A DNA stretch of 32,130 nucleotides from Bacteroidales bacterium (lineage in GTDB: Bacteria; Bacteroidota; Bacteroidia; Bacteroidales; PUMT01). Under the pieces are notes generated by a model that made no database searches, was not told the DNA's origin, and saw only the letters and a list, made by a program, of their open reading frames with translations. The translations under genes and the position numbers were made by a program. The stretch lies in assembly GCA_007123885.1 (NCBI GenBank), contig SLGC01000155.1, positions 1 to 32,130 on the forward strand. The letters run 5' to 3'. Position 1 is the first letter of the stretch. Each line of letters opens with the position of its first letter. Below, piece after piece: positions 8,373 through 15,535 of this stretch.

Positions 8373-8621
8373 ATGGGAAAAAAAGATAATCCCCGGATCA
8401 AAGACCAGGAGCAGTATGAAACCTTAAGAGAAAAGGGTGAGAGCAAGGAAAAGGCCGCGAGGATCGCAAATACACCTGATTCCGGGAAAAAGGGTGGGAA
8501 AGCCGGTAAATATGAGGAACGATCAAGAAATGACCTTTTGAAAAAGGCAGAAGAGGTAGGGATCAAAGGCAGATCCAAAATGTCCAAAAAGGAGTTGATC
8601 GAAGCCCTGAGAAATCATTAG
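8373..8621 (+). CDS. small Rho-N/SAP-like protein
   Basis: An 82-residue, highly charged cytosolic protein. The first half carries the conserved pattern NPRIKDQEQYETLREKGESK followed by EKAARIAN, known from a widespread family of small proteins annotated as Rho termination factor-like. A flexible Gly/Lys linker (SGKKGGKAGKYEERS) leads to a C-terminal helix-extended loop-helix, NDLLKKAEEVGIKG then MSKKELIEALRNH. This resembles the Rho N-terminal and SAP/LEM nucleic-acid-binding motif. It probably binds DNA or RNA; the partner is unknown. It lies 130 bases after the transporter gene and 80 bases before the channel gene, on the same strand. Whether the three are cotranscribed is not clear. Confidence 0.85.
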   Translation: MGKKDNPRIKDQEQYETLREKGESKEKAARIANTPDSGKKGGKAGKYEERSRNDLLKKAEEVGIKGRSKMSKKELIEALRNH

Positions 8622-8701
8622 AACCCGGATCATTCCCCGGCCGGGCGGTACAGGAAGTGAAAGAGTGATCTTTATCAGATATAGCAAAATATCAAACTAA
8701 G

Positions 8702-9475
8702 GTGAAGAACAGAAAAAAGATCAGACGATACCGCCTTATAGCCAGAATAAACAGGTTTACCGAGATCCCTCTTATCATTCTGGGTTTCGGATGGTTGATA
8801 CTTCTCGTTGTGGAATTGATCTGGCAACTGACTCCATTTTTGCGGAATCTTGTTACTGTTATATGGATAATCTTTATTGCTGATTTTATAATCAAGCTTA
8901 TTCTGACACCCGAAAGATGGCAATTTCTTGGAAAAAACACACTCACAATTATCTCACTTTTTATTCCTGCATTCAGGATTTTCAGGATTTTCTCAGGCTT
9001 AAGGCTACTCAGATCGTTCGGCTTCATAAGGAGTGTCCGTGTTATAAGAGTAGTAGGTTCTGTTAACCGGGGGATGCGGGTTCTGGGAAGAACCCTGGAA
9101 AGACGGGCTTTCGGATACGTGTTCCTGTTGACACTCCTCATTTGTTTTGTTGGTGCTGCTGCCATGTATGCTTTTGAAGATCCCGGTGCTTTCGCAAATT
9201 ATGCTGATGCCTTATATTGGACAGCGATGCTATTAACTACAATCGCCAGTGATTACTGGCCTCAAACGCCCGAAGGAAAAACCATCGGTTTTCTTTTGGC
9301 AGTATACAGTCTCGGCGTACTTGGATATTTTACAGCTACACTTGCCTCATTTTTTATCGGGCAGGATGCAACAAGTAAAAAGGCGGAAGTAGCCGGATCA
9401 AAACAAATAGAAGAGATGGCCAGAGATCTCAAACTTTTAAGTGATGAAATCAGGAACAGGAAGAATGAAAATTAG
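8702..9475 (+). CDS. voltage-sensor-type ion channel with unusual pore filter
   Basis: A 257-residue six-transmembrane ion channel (ion_trans fold) in the inner membrane. Segments by residue: S1 about 21-40, S2 47-68, S3 78-95, an Arg-rich S4 about 96-118 (FRIFRIF, RLLRSFGFIRSVRVIRVV), S5 137-158, pore helix and filter 168-189, S6 194-218, then a short coiled-coil tail (EEMARDLKLLSDEIRNRK). The filter position reads LLTTIASDYWPQT instead of the TVGYGD signature of K+ channels, so ion selectivity is uncertain. Start: GTG at 8702 is chosen because it gives a basic N-terminal segment before S1 and no ATG upstream is in frame after a stop. Single subunit, likely a homotetramer. Neighbours give no hint of function. 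Confidence 0.85.
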   Translation: MKNRKKIRRYRLIARINRFTEIPLIILGFGWLILLVVELIWQLTPFLRNLVTVIWIIFIADFIIKLILTPERWQFLGKNTLTIISLFIPAFRIFRIFSGLRLLRSFGFIRSVRVIRVVGSVNRGMRVLGRTLERRAFGYVFLLTLLICFVGAAAMYAFEDPGAFANYADALYWTAMLLTTIASDYWPQTPEGKTIGFLLAVYSLGVLGYFTATLASFFIGQDATSKKAEVAGSKQIEEMARDLKLLSDEIRNRKNEN

Positions 9476-9574
9476 ATACAGGTGCACGGATAACTCTTAT
9501 TAAGAATGTTTCCACATAATTAAACAAACAGGGCATAAAAATTGTTACTGTATAGACAGGCAATAAATAACCCA

Positions 9575-9934
9575 ATGAAAAGACTGCTTTCATACTTATT
9601 GATCGTATCCGTGCTGGCATTGTTCCACAATAACATTGCCAACTGGCATTACCACAAACTGCCCAACGGGATTGTAGTTGAGCATGCCCATCCCTTTAAC
9701 AAAGCAGCTTCAGACCCATCCAATCCATTTGAAAGACATCAACATAGTGATATAGAATACCTGATCCTGGATCTTGTATATTCAATTGGTTATATTATAA
9801 TACTGCTGTTCCCCGGATTACTGATTTTTTTGAACCGGCAAGAAATTAAACGGATTTTGCTGCCCGTTCCGGTATTTTCCGGTAATAACCAGACACTGCC
9901 CCTTCTGCGTGCTCCCCCCATCAATCCTGCATGA
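9575..9934 (+). CDS. small His-rich two-helix membrane protein (module 1)
   Basis: A 119-residue protein with an N-terminal hydrophobic segment (KRLLSYLLIVSVLALF), a His-rich loop, a second hydrophobic helix (about residues 65-86, YSIGYIIILLFPGLLIFL) and a polar tail ending PLLRAPPINPA. The loop contains HYHKLPNGIVVEHAHPF and RHQHSD, enough His to bind zinc, copper or iron. If the first helix is an uncleaved anchor, the loop is periplasmic and both ends cytosolic. A TTG at 9542 opens the frame further, but the ATG at 9575 puts the hydrophobic segment at the N-terminus. It lies 144 bases before a ZnuD-like TonB receptor on the same strand and is paralogous to the protein at 14805-15158. I know no function; a metal-uptake accessory role is inferred from context. 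Confidence 0.78.
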   Translation: MKRLLSYLLIVSVLALFHNNIANWHYHKLPNGIVVEHAHPFNKAASDPSNPFERHQHSDIEYLILDLVYSIGYIIILLFPGLLIFLNRQEIKRILLPVPVFSGNNQTLPLLRAPPINPA

Positions 9935-10078
9935 CCACAGATGACGGTATCTGAGGTCGATGCCGCATCTGATCAATACCTGATAACTGAAACAGTATCT
10001 TAAATACCGGGACTGAATAAGAAAAACGGGTTCATTAATGAGCTGTTTCAAAGAAATTAACAAAATACATAATTAACA

Positions 10079-12307
10079 ATGACACAGATAGTTATACTGC
10101 TAGCCCTGCTTTCTTCTCCTTTGACAGTTTTTGACGGAGGAGATGTACAGGGGACTGACGCAAATGTTTTCGGACATGTTGTGAGTGCCGAAGACGGGGA
10201 GCATATTCCTTTTATCAATGTAATTATTGAAGGAACAAGGATCGGGACAATTACTGATGCCTCCGGGCATTACATGCTTACCAACCTTCCGGTTGGAAAA
10301 CATACCCTGGTGGTAAAGGGCATGGGCTATGAACCGGAGTCGGTTGAGTTTGAGATCTCAGCCAATCAGACAATAGAGATCGACATCGAGATATCCTATA
10401 CAGGAGTGGATATGGATGAGGTTATAATAACAGCATCACCGACAGCGAGCGGCTTCAGGTACCAGCCTGATATGGCATATATGGGCGAAGATCTGCAGAG
10501 AAGGGCCGAGGTTTCCTTCGGGGAAATGTTAAACGGCGAGCCCGGCGTAGCTATGAGATCGATGGGCTCGGCACCTGCCAGACCTGTTATAAGGGGAATG
10601 GATGGCGACAGGATCCTTGTCCTCGAGAACGGGGAAAGGATGGGCGATATTTCCGAAACATCGGCCGATCACACCATTTCCCTTGATCCGATGGTGGCGA
10701 GCAGGCTTGAGATCGTAAGAGGACCGGCCAGCCTTCTTTATGGTTCCAGTGCGCTGGGCGGGGTTATCAACCTTATGACCACAGACATACCTGACAGGTG
10801 GGACAGAGGCTCTTCAGGAGTTGTATCCCTGCAGGGAGCCTCCATGAACAGCATGGGAGCAGGTTTCGGCCGGTATACATACGGAAATGACAGCTGGGCT
10901 GTATCCGGCAGGTTCGCCCACAGGCAAACGTCAGATATAACCACTCCCGACGGCGTATTGAGTGGTTCATCAATGAATAGTATTGACGGATCTCTTGGAA
11001 TAGGATTTGACACAGGACGCTCAACAGGCGGAATAAGTTATTCACTTTCGGATATGGCGTATGAAATTCCCGAAAACATTCATGACCCTGATGAAGGGGT
11101 GGAGATCAAAATTCAGAGGCAGGCCCTGCAGGGCCGTGTGAATTTCAGGAACGAAGGCTTTTTTGATCGCGGTCAGCTGCGCTTCAATGCAACACATATG
11201 TTCCAGCAGGAAATAGAATACGAACTGGAAGATGGAATAAGAGATGAAGACATTGAGATTGAATATGAAAAATCTGCCTTAAGTTCCACCTATACAATAC
11301 AGCATAAACCTTTTGAATTTTTCGATCGCGGGGCGCTCGGATTTAACCTGCATGGTCACAGGCTTGATGTCGGGGGCCCCGAGGCGTACACTCCCGGTGA
11401 GTTGAGAATGAACCTGGGTGTTTTCACTTTCCAGGAAATCCCGCTTTCGGCAACAGTGAGGCTGCAGGCAGGGTTGCGGTTTGATATCCAGCATACCGGC
11501 GCACTTGCAAATGATGCATTTCCGGATATAACAAGCAGCAGGAACGCTTTTAACTATACCGGATCCATTGGATTTAACCACAGGCCTGTCGAGGGATTGG
11601 AGATTGGCGGACAGTTTGCAAGGTCTCACCGTAACCCCTCAGTGGAAGAGCTGTTTGCCGATGGCGCTCACCTCGGATTGGGAGTTTATGAGATTGGAAG
11701 TCCAAACCTCAGGGATGAAATAGGTCAGGGTGCAGACCTGTTTATGCGGTGGACAAACGGTATCATTGATTTTGAAGTAGCAGGATTTGTCAATTATTTC
11801 AGGAATTACATAATTTTTGAACCCACCGGGGAAGTCGATCCTGTTTCCGGGTATCCTGTTTTCGAGTATCTGGGTGATGAGGCAAGACTTATGGGAGGTG
11901 AATTTTCCGCTCTTTTACGACCTCATGCCAACATGGAAATCACACTTGGAGCTGATTATGTCGACGGTAGGAGGCTGAACAACGGCAGGTTCTACCTGCC
12001 TTTTATCCCGCCTCTGAGACTTATGGCAGATATTGAATACGATTTCGGGCGTGCGTGGGTCGGAGGCAAGGTACATTCTGCCACCAGCCAGCAGCGGGTG
12101 GCACCGGGTGAAGAGACCACCGGTGGCTATACATTGCTCGGTCTTTCAGCCGGTTACAGGCTAAATTCTCCTGCAAGGCAGGTAATAGTTCTGCGGGTGG
12201 ATAATTTACTTGATGAGCGTTACCGTGATCATCTTTCAAGGATAGAGGACAGGAACGTGCTGATGCCAGGGAGGAATTTCACACTTGCCTACCGGTTGTT
12301 TTTCTAA
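10079..12307 (+). CDS. TonB-dependent receptor, ZnuD-like (module 1)
   Basis: A 742-residue outer-membrane receptor. Order: short signal peptide (about 1-20), carboxypeptidase-regulatory-like beta-sandwich (about 29-110, VFGHVVSAEDGEHIPFINV to KGMGYEPESVEFEIS), a TonB-box-like DEVIITASP, plug (about 125-235) with RPVIRGMDGDRILVLENGER and EIVRGPASLLYGSSALGGVI, and a 22-strand-type barrel ending in RNFTLAYRLFF, with terminal Phe as expected for BAM insertion. The segment ETSADHTISLDPMVASRLEI resembles ZnuD-type zinc receptors. Substrate is inferred as metal or metal complex because of that similarity and the His-rich protein in front. It is a close paralogue of the receptor at 15489-17714, with long runs of near identity in the plug. 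An acidic stretch lies in the barrel near residues 375-398. Confidence 0.92.
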   Translation: MTQIVILLALLSSPLTVFDGGDVQGTDANVFGHVVSAEDGEHIPFINVIIEGTRIGTITDASGHYMLTNLPVGKHTLVVKGMGYEPESVEFEISANQTIEIDIEISYTGVDMDEVIITASPTASGFRYQPDMAYMGEDLQRRAEVSFGEMLNGEPGVAMRSMGSAPARPVIRGMDGDRILVLENGERMGDISETSADHTISLDPMVASRLEIVRGPASLLYGSSALGGVINLMTTDIPDRWDRGSSGVVSLQGASMNSMGAGFGRYTYGNDSWAVSGRFAHRQTSDITTPDGVLSGSSMNSIDGSLGIGFDTGRSTGGISYSLSDMAYEIPENIHDPDEGVEIKIQRQALQGRVNFRNEGFFDRGQLRFNATHMFQQEIEYELEDGIRDEDIEIEYEKSALSSTYTIQHKPFEFFDRGALGFNLHGHRLDVGGPEAYTPGELRMNLGVFTFQEIPLSATVRLQAGLRFDIQHTGALANDAFPDITSSRNAFNYTGSIGFNHRPVEGLEIGGQFARSHRNPSVEELFADGAHLGLGVYEIGSPNLRDEIGQGADLFMRWTNGIIDFEVAGFVNYFRNYIIFEPTGEVDPVSGYPVFEYLGDEARLMGGEFSALLRPHANMEITLGADYVDGRRLNNGRFYLPFIPPLRLMADIEYDFGRAWVGGKVHSATSQQRVAPGEETTGGYTLLGLSAGYRLNSPARQVIVLRVDNLLDERYRDHLSRIEDRNVLMPGRNFTLAYRLFF

Positions 12308-12532
12308 CACCGGATTTAAGATTCATGTGAATAAACTTTAGTTATAAGATTGTAAATCATGCACATATAGTTTGCATTTAAGTTATTTTGGCATTGCATA
12401 GGGATGTATCCCCTTGTTTATTCATCTCTTTTTGTCTGACGAAGTCTGATGGGGATTCATTCGTATAAAGTATAGTTCTTAAATTGTCTCACAATGTGTT
12501 ACGAATTCATGATTCGGATATTTTGCTTTTCA

Positions 12533-12591
12533 ATCCATGGATCATCCATGCTTTATACATGCCTTTTTGTGTGACCCGGCACATGGATGAT
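12533..12591. repeat. palindrome plus 10-bp inverted repeat
   Basis: ATCCATGGAT at 12533-12542 is a perfect palindrome. Overlapping it, ATCATCCATG at 12541-12550 is perfectly repeated in inverted orientation as CATGGATGAT at 12582-12591, with a 31-base loop. The two share the CCATG core, so alternative pairings exist. No T-run follows, so it is not a classical terminator. Function unknown. Confidence 0.4.
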
Positions 12592-12650
12592 TCATAAGGG
12601 GATATCAGAATTTGATTTTGGGTGCAAAATCCCATACACCATGTTGAGAG

Positions 12651-12681
12651 AAACGGGAAGGAGATTGCCCCCTTCCCGTTT
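12651..12681. terminator. bidirectional terminator-like hairpin
   Basis: AAACGGGAAGG at 12651-12661 pairs perfectly with CCTTCCCGTTT at 12671-12681 around a 9-base loop; on the plus strand a short T-run (TTTT) ends the stem. It lies between converging genes, 344 bases after the receptor stop and about 110 bases after the end of the beta-helix gene on the minus strand, where it could serve either direction. Confidence 0.6.
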
Positions 12682-12708
12682 TAAATCTGAGGCGCCTGAG
12701 TGGTTTTG

Positions 12709-12724
12709 GGCCGGTTATCCGGCC
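12709..12724. repeat. short GC-rich hairpin
   Basis: GGCCGG at 12709-12714 pairs with CCGGCC at 12719-12724 around a TTAT loop. It has no flanking T-run and is very short; it may cooperate with the neighbouring terminator-like hairpin. Confidence 0.3.
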
Positions 12725-12788
12725 GGTCATCCGGACCCTGATACAGGTTACCTGTAAAGGGTTCCCGGAATAACCCGGCATTAACGAT

Positions 12789-14300
12789 TCAATTTCTTTT
12801 TGAAGTAATATTTCCATCAATTAATACCATGCCGGCGGCATTATTGATGATATCCCCTTTTTTGCCGGACATGATGATGTTGTGACGTAAAACGGTCCCC
12901 TCACAGTCACCATTCAGTTCTATGGAATTCATCATCACAGGATCAGGACTGGTTTCATAGATCCTGCAGCCGGATACCAGGATATTTTTGCTGCTGTTGA
13001 TCTGCACGCCTGTATGTTTCGGATTGCTTATATGATTTCCCCTGAGGGAAACGTTCCTGCTTTCATTTATGGTAATTACCCCGCCGGGATCATTATCCAC
13101 TCCATCAATTATATTATCAGTCATAATTATATTATCACAATTTGAGATTGTAATTCCTCCGGGTGCGTATTCGGCCCGCCCTGTGGCATAATCGCGGTTA
13201 TGGTCAAAAACATTTGTGCCCAAAACTATATTACGGCTGTTTTCCATTATTACATTATGTTCGTATCCACGAATGAAGGTATTTCCCGTTATACTGATCC
13301 CATGAGTATTATCCAGGTGGATGTTGATCATCTGGCTGCTGATATGATTTCCGGTAATTGACAATAGTCCGATCTTCTCATTGCTATCACCATATCCTGT
13401 AAACCTGATGTTGGCTCCACCATGGGTCGGCAAAGCCTGAATAGTATTGGAGGTAATGGTTCCTTCCCTTATGCTGCCTCCCATTGAACAATCAAACCAG
13501 ATATCCGCCGATTCAACTTCTTCTGCACTTCCACGCGGCGCACAATTGTATTCTATATCGTTGCCGGTGATCTGGATGTTCCGGATCTCGCTGTTTGTAA
13601 CCTTTATACCCCCGAGAAGATTATAGCTGATATGACTGTTGCTTATTATGATCTGGTGAAGATTGACGGAATCAAGATATATCCCCACTCCATTGCAGTT
13701 GTATATGTGGCTGTCGGTTATTATCACATTCCGGTTGCGGGATCTAAGATGAATGCCATGATGGACGTTTCGTATCAGAACTGAATTTATAATAGCCATA
13801 TGGGTATATTTAATTTCGAGTCCTGCGGCCTCAGGATGTTTGCCAGTTATTTCAAGCGCCTGCACCACCGGCATCCGTTCTTTTTCCCAGACCTGACCGG
13901 TAACTGACGCCGGACTGGCAGTGCCATGATGTGAACCGGTGATCCGGAAGGCCGGTCCCGGTCCTTCCATCATAATTCTTGCGGTTCCGCCATATCCTGA
14001 AATTCCCAAAAGCCCATTTTCAGAAAGATCAACATGTATGGTTGAGGTGATCCGGTATGTGCCTCCGGGAAATACTACCATTCCGTGGGCGCTACCTGCA
14101 ACAGCTGCTCTTATGGCTTCGGTGTCGTCTGCAATACCGTCACCACTGGCGCCAAAATCTCTAACATTTACCGGACTTCCTGCTACATTGTCAATTCCGC
14201 TGCCTGCATTTGCAACTGTTTTTTGAGTGGCAAGTGTTACAATAATAAGCAGAACAAGGTAAAATATCCGTTTTGAATGACGCTTAATTATTTTCTGCAT
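12789..14300 (-). CDS. exported right-handed parallel beta-helix protein (pectate lyase 3-like)
   Basis: A 503-residue secreted protein. After a basic, hydrophobic signal segment (FYLVLLIIVTLATQ) comes the signature opening of the Pectate_lyase_3/GH28-like beta-helix, VNVRDFGASGDGIADDTEAI, followed by VVFPGGTYRI. The remainder is a chain of short Asn/Ile-rich coils, such as NGVGIYLDSVNLHQIIISNS, ISITGNTFI and VSLRGNHISN, the pattern of parallel beta-helix rungs. Proteins of this type degrade or bind polysaccharides or act as structural or phage-tail-like proteins; no catalytic triad can be assigned from reading alone. The ATG at 14300 is preferred over 14342 because it directly precedes the basic signal region. 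It is placed on the opposite strand between two paralogous receptor modules and no other polysaccharide gene is next to it. Activity unknown. Confidence 0.82.
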   Translation of the reverse strand: MQKIIKRHSKRIFYLVLLIIVTLATQKTVANAGSGIDNVAGSPVNVRDFGASGDGIADDTEAIRAAVAGSAHGMVVFPGGTYRITSTIHVDLSENGLLGISGYGGTARIMMEGPGPAFRITGSHHGTASPASVTGQVWEKERMPVVQALEITGKHPEAAGLEIKYTHMAIINSVLIRNVHHGIHLRSRNRNVIITDSHIYNCNGVGIYLDSVNLHQIIISNSHISYNLLGGIKVTNSEIRNIQITGNDIEYNCAPRGSAEEVESADIWFDCSMGGSIREGTITSNTIQALPTHGGANIRFTGYGDSNEKIGLLSITGNHISSQMINIHLDNTHGISITGNTFIRGYEHNVIMENSRNIVLGTNVFDHNRDYATGRAEYAPGGITISNCDNIIMTDNIIDGVDNDPGGVITINESRNVSLRGNHISNPKHTGVQINSSKNILVSGCRIYETSPDPVMMNSIELNGDCEGTVLRHNIIMSGKKGDIINNAAGMVLIDGNITSKRN

Positions 14301-14804
14301 AGATTTGTTATTAATAGTTGATATAAGAAAAATAATCTGCAATAAAAATTGCAGCTCGTGAAAATTAAAATCATGTTTCAGAAAGGGATTCTAATGTTAA
14401 CCTGAATGCAATATCCGGTAATATAAAGTAAAACACAAAAATTATTTGCCTTTTCTTCCCTGTCCATTCTCAACCTGACAAATAGCAGGTTCAATTGGAC
14501 TTTATTCCCGCATTATGACAACAAACCAATTTTTCTGCGATGATAAACAGGTTAAAGAGATATTAATCTATTACCCGGAACAATTTCAGGCAAATGATAC
14601 GGTAAGTATGTCCAGTGCGATTATTTAGAAATATTTCAAATAGAACGTTGAGAGATGTTTTATGTGCCTGATAATTCGGATAATAAGAAAAAATATATTA
14701 ATTTTCGAAACAAATACCCAATTTAAGGTATTGTGGCGTAGTGTTTCCTGTTTATATTTGCCATTGTTATTGAGTTAACGATTATAAGGATACGGTACAG
14801 GAAT
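14301..14804. other. 504-base divergent intergenic region
   Basis: AT-rich stretch between the beta-helix gene (minus) and the second small His-rich gene (plus). It holds a good plus-strand promoter near 14731-14760, listed separately. CTGCAATAAAAATTGCAG at 14337-14354 can form a hairpin of 6 paired bases (CTGCAA/TTGCAG) just upstream of the beta-helix start. A 37-codon ATG frame at 14515-14628 is not convincing. No other feature is seen. Confidence 0.5.
14731..14760 (+). promoter_or_regulatory. Bacteroidota-type promoter for module 2
   Basis: TATATTTG at 14753-14760 is an exact match to the -7 consensus TAnnTTTG. A TTG at 14731-14733 is placed 19 bases upstream, the usual spacing for the -33 element. 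The predicted transcription start is near 14766, leaving a leader of about 40 bases before the ATG at 14805. Just after the -7 box comes ATTGTTATTG (14763-14772), closely matching ATTGTTACTG in front of the module 1 small gene. Confidence 0.65.
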
Positions 14805-15158
14805 ATGAAAAGAGTGTTATTCATACTGATGATTTTCCCGGTGTGCTTTGTGATGTTTAACAATGCAGCCTACAAACACCAGCATATTCTATCCGACGGC
14901 CAGGTCATCGAGCATGCCCATCCGTTTCAGCCCTGCAGCTCCAATGGAGGCGACGGTTCAGGACACCAGCATACAAAAAGCGAAATTCTTCTTTACAGCA
15001 TTATTTCAGACTCACCGGTTATTGTAATGCTGATGCCGTTATTTCTGGCTGTTTTCCGCTTTAGAGAATCTGACCTTAAGATATCCGTACCCCGAAAGGA
15101 TTTCTCAAACGCTCCCGTACTCTTTAAGCCTCTTAGGGCTCCTCCCTGCATATTTTAA
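14805..15158 (+). CDS. small His-rich two-helix membrane protein (module 2)
   Basis: A 117-residue paralogue of the protein at 9575-9934, with the same order: hydrophobic N-terminus (VLFILMIFPVCFVMF), His-rich loop KHQHILSDGQVIEHAHPF followed by a Gly/Ser linker and GHQHTKSE, second hydrophobic helix (VIVMLMPLFLAVFRF), and a polar tail closing with PLRAPPCIF. Between the two proteins the loop motif (G-x-V-x-EHAHPF), the HQH plus acidic segment and the C-terminal LRAPP are kept while the linkers are not, which suggests functional constraint on those motifs. Cys residues in the loop (PCSS) and near the end are specific to this copy. It is transcribed from its own promoter. Function unknown; it probably helps the downstream TonB receptor in metal uptake, by context only. 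Confidence 0.78.
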   Translation: MKRVLFILMIFPVCFVMFNNAAYKHQHILSDGQVIEHAHPFQPCSSNGGDGSGHQHTKSEILLYSIISDSPVIVMLMPLFLAVFRFRESDLKISVPRKDFSNAPVLFKPLRAPPCIF

Positions 15159-15301
15159 TGTTACACCTGTTTTTTCAATTCATCTTCCCGAAACATATCC
15201 TGTTTTTCAAAACCGGATGGATTGAAAACAGAAGCTAGGTGTTCCGACCCAATTGACTCCGTACTTATCAAATTCTGATCAACCTGTCAAAAGCTAATAA
15301 A

Positions 15302-15535
15302 ATGATACTGTCACTGGTGAGCCAGGAAAAAAAAGCGAAAGCCGGGTATAATTTTCCGGCACGACAGGATGATCTTTTGAACGAACTTCCGGAGTACAAA
15401 CATCAGGCATTTGAAAAGAAAAATATGCACGTGCATCATGATGAACAAGCAACATGGCAGCATCACTTTGCAGATTTAAATTTAAAAAATGAAGCTTTTA
15501 ATTTTTTGCCTGTTAATTCTCTTCAACAGTGTTAA
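15302..15535 (+). CDS. doubtful His-containing ORF overlapping the receptor start
   Basis: A 77-codon frame starting MILSLVSQEKKAKAGYNFPA, with a local cluster HVHHDEQATWQHHF about residues 43-56. It overlaps the first 47 bases of the receptor gene at 15489 in another frame. The His cluster would suit a metal locus, and the 330-base gap before the receptor is otherwise empty. There is no counterpart in the 144-base gap of module 1, no signal peptide, and the last 16 codons simply run into the receptor's signal sequence. It may be chance. Confidence 0.25.
   Translation: MILSLVSQEKKAKAGYNFPARQDDLLNELPEYKHQAFEKKNMHVHHDEQATWQHHFADLNLKNEAFNFLPVNSLQQC

Larger units (their letters stand above)
12308..12788. 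other. 481-base convergent intergenic region rich in inverted repeats
   Basis: The region lies between the receptor gene (plus) and the beta-helix gene (minus), both ending here. No credible open frame is seen. It holds several stem-loop-capable sequences, listed separately: a palindrome and 10-bp inverted repeat at 12533-12591, an 11-bp terminator-like hairpin at 12651-12681, and a 6-bp GC hairpin at 12709-12724. Part of it is AT-rich without pattern. Confidence 0.6.

Noticed and set aside
8692-9165. 157-codon minus-strand open frame
   Set aside because: Antisense to the ion channel gene; no domain, and the channel frame is clearly the coding one.
14515-14628. 37-codon ATG frame in the intergenic region
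   Set aside because: Too short, no counterpart in module 1, and no evidence of translation beyond being open.
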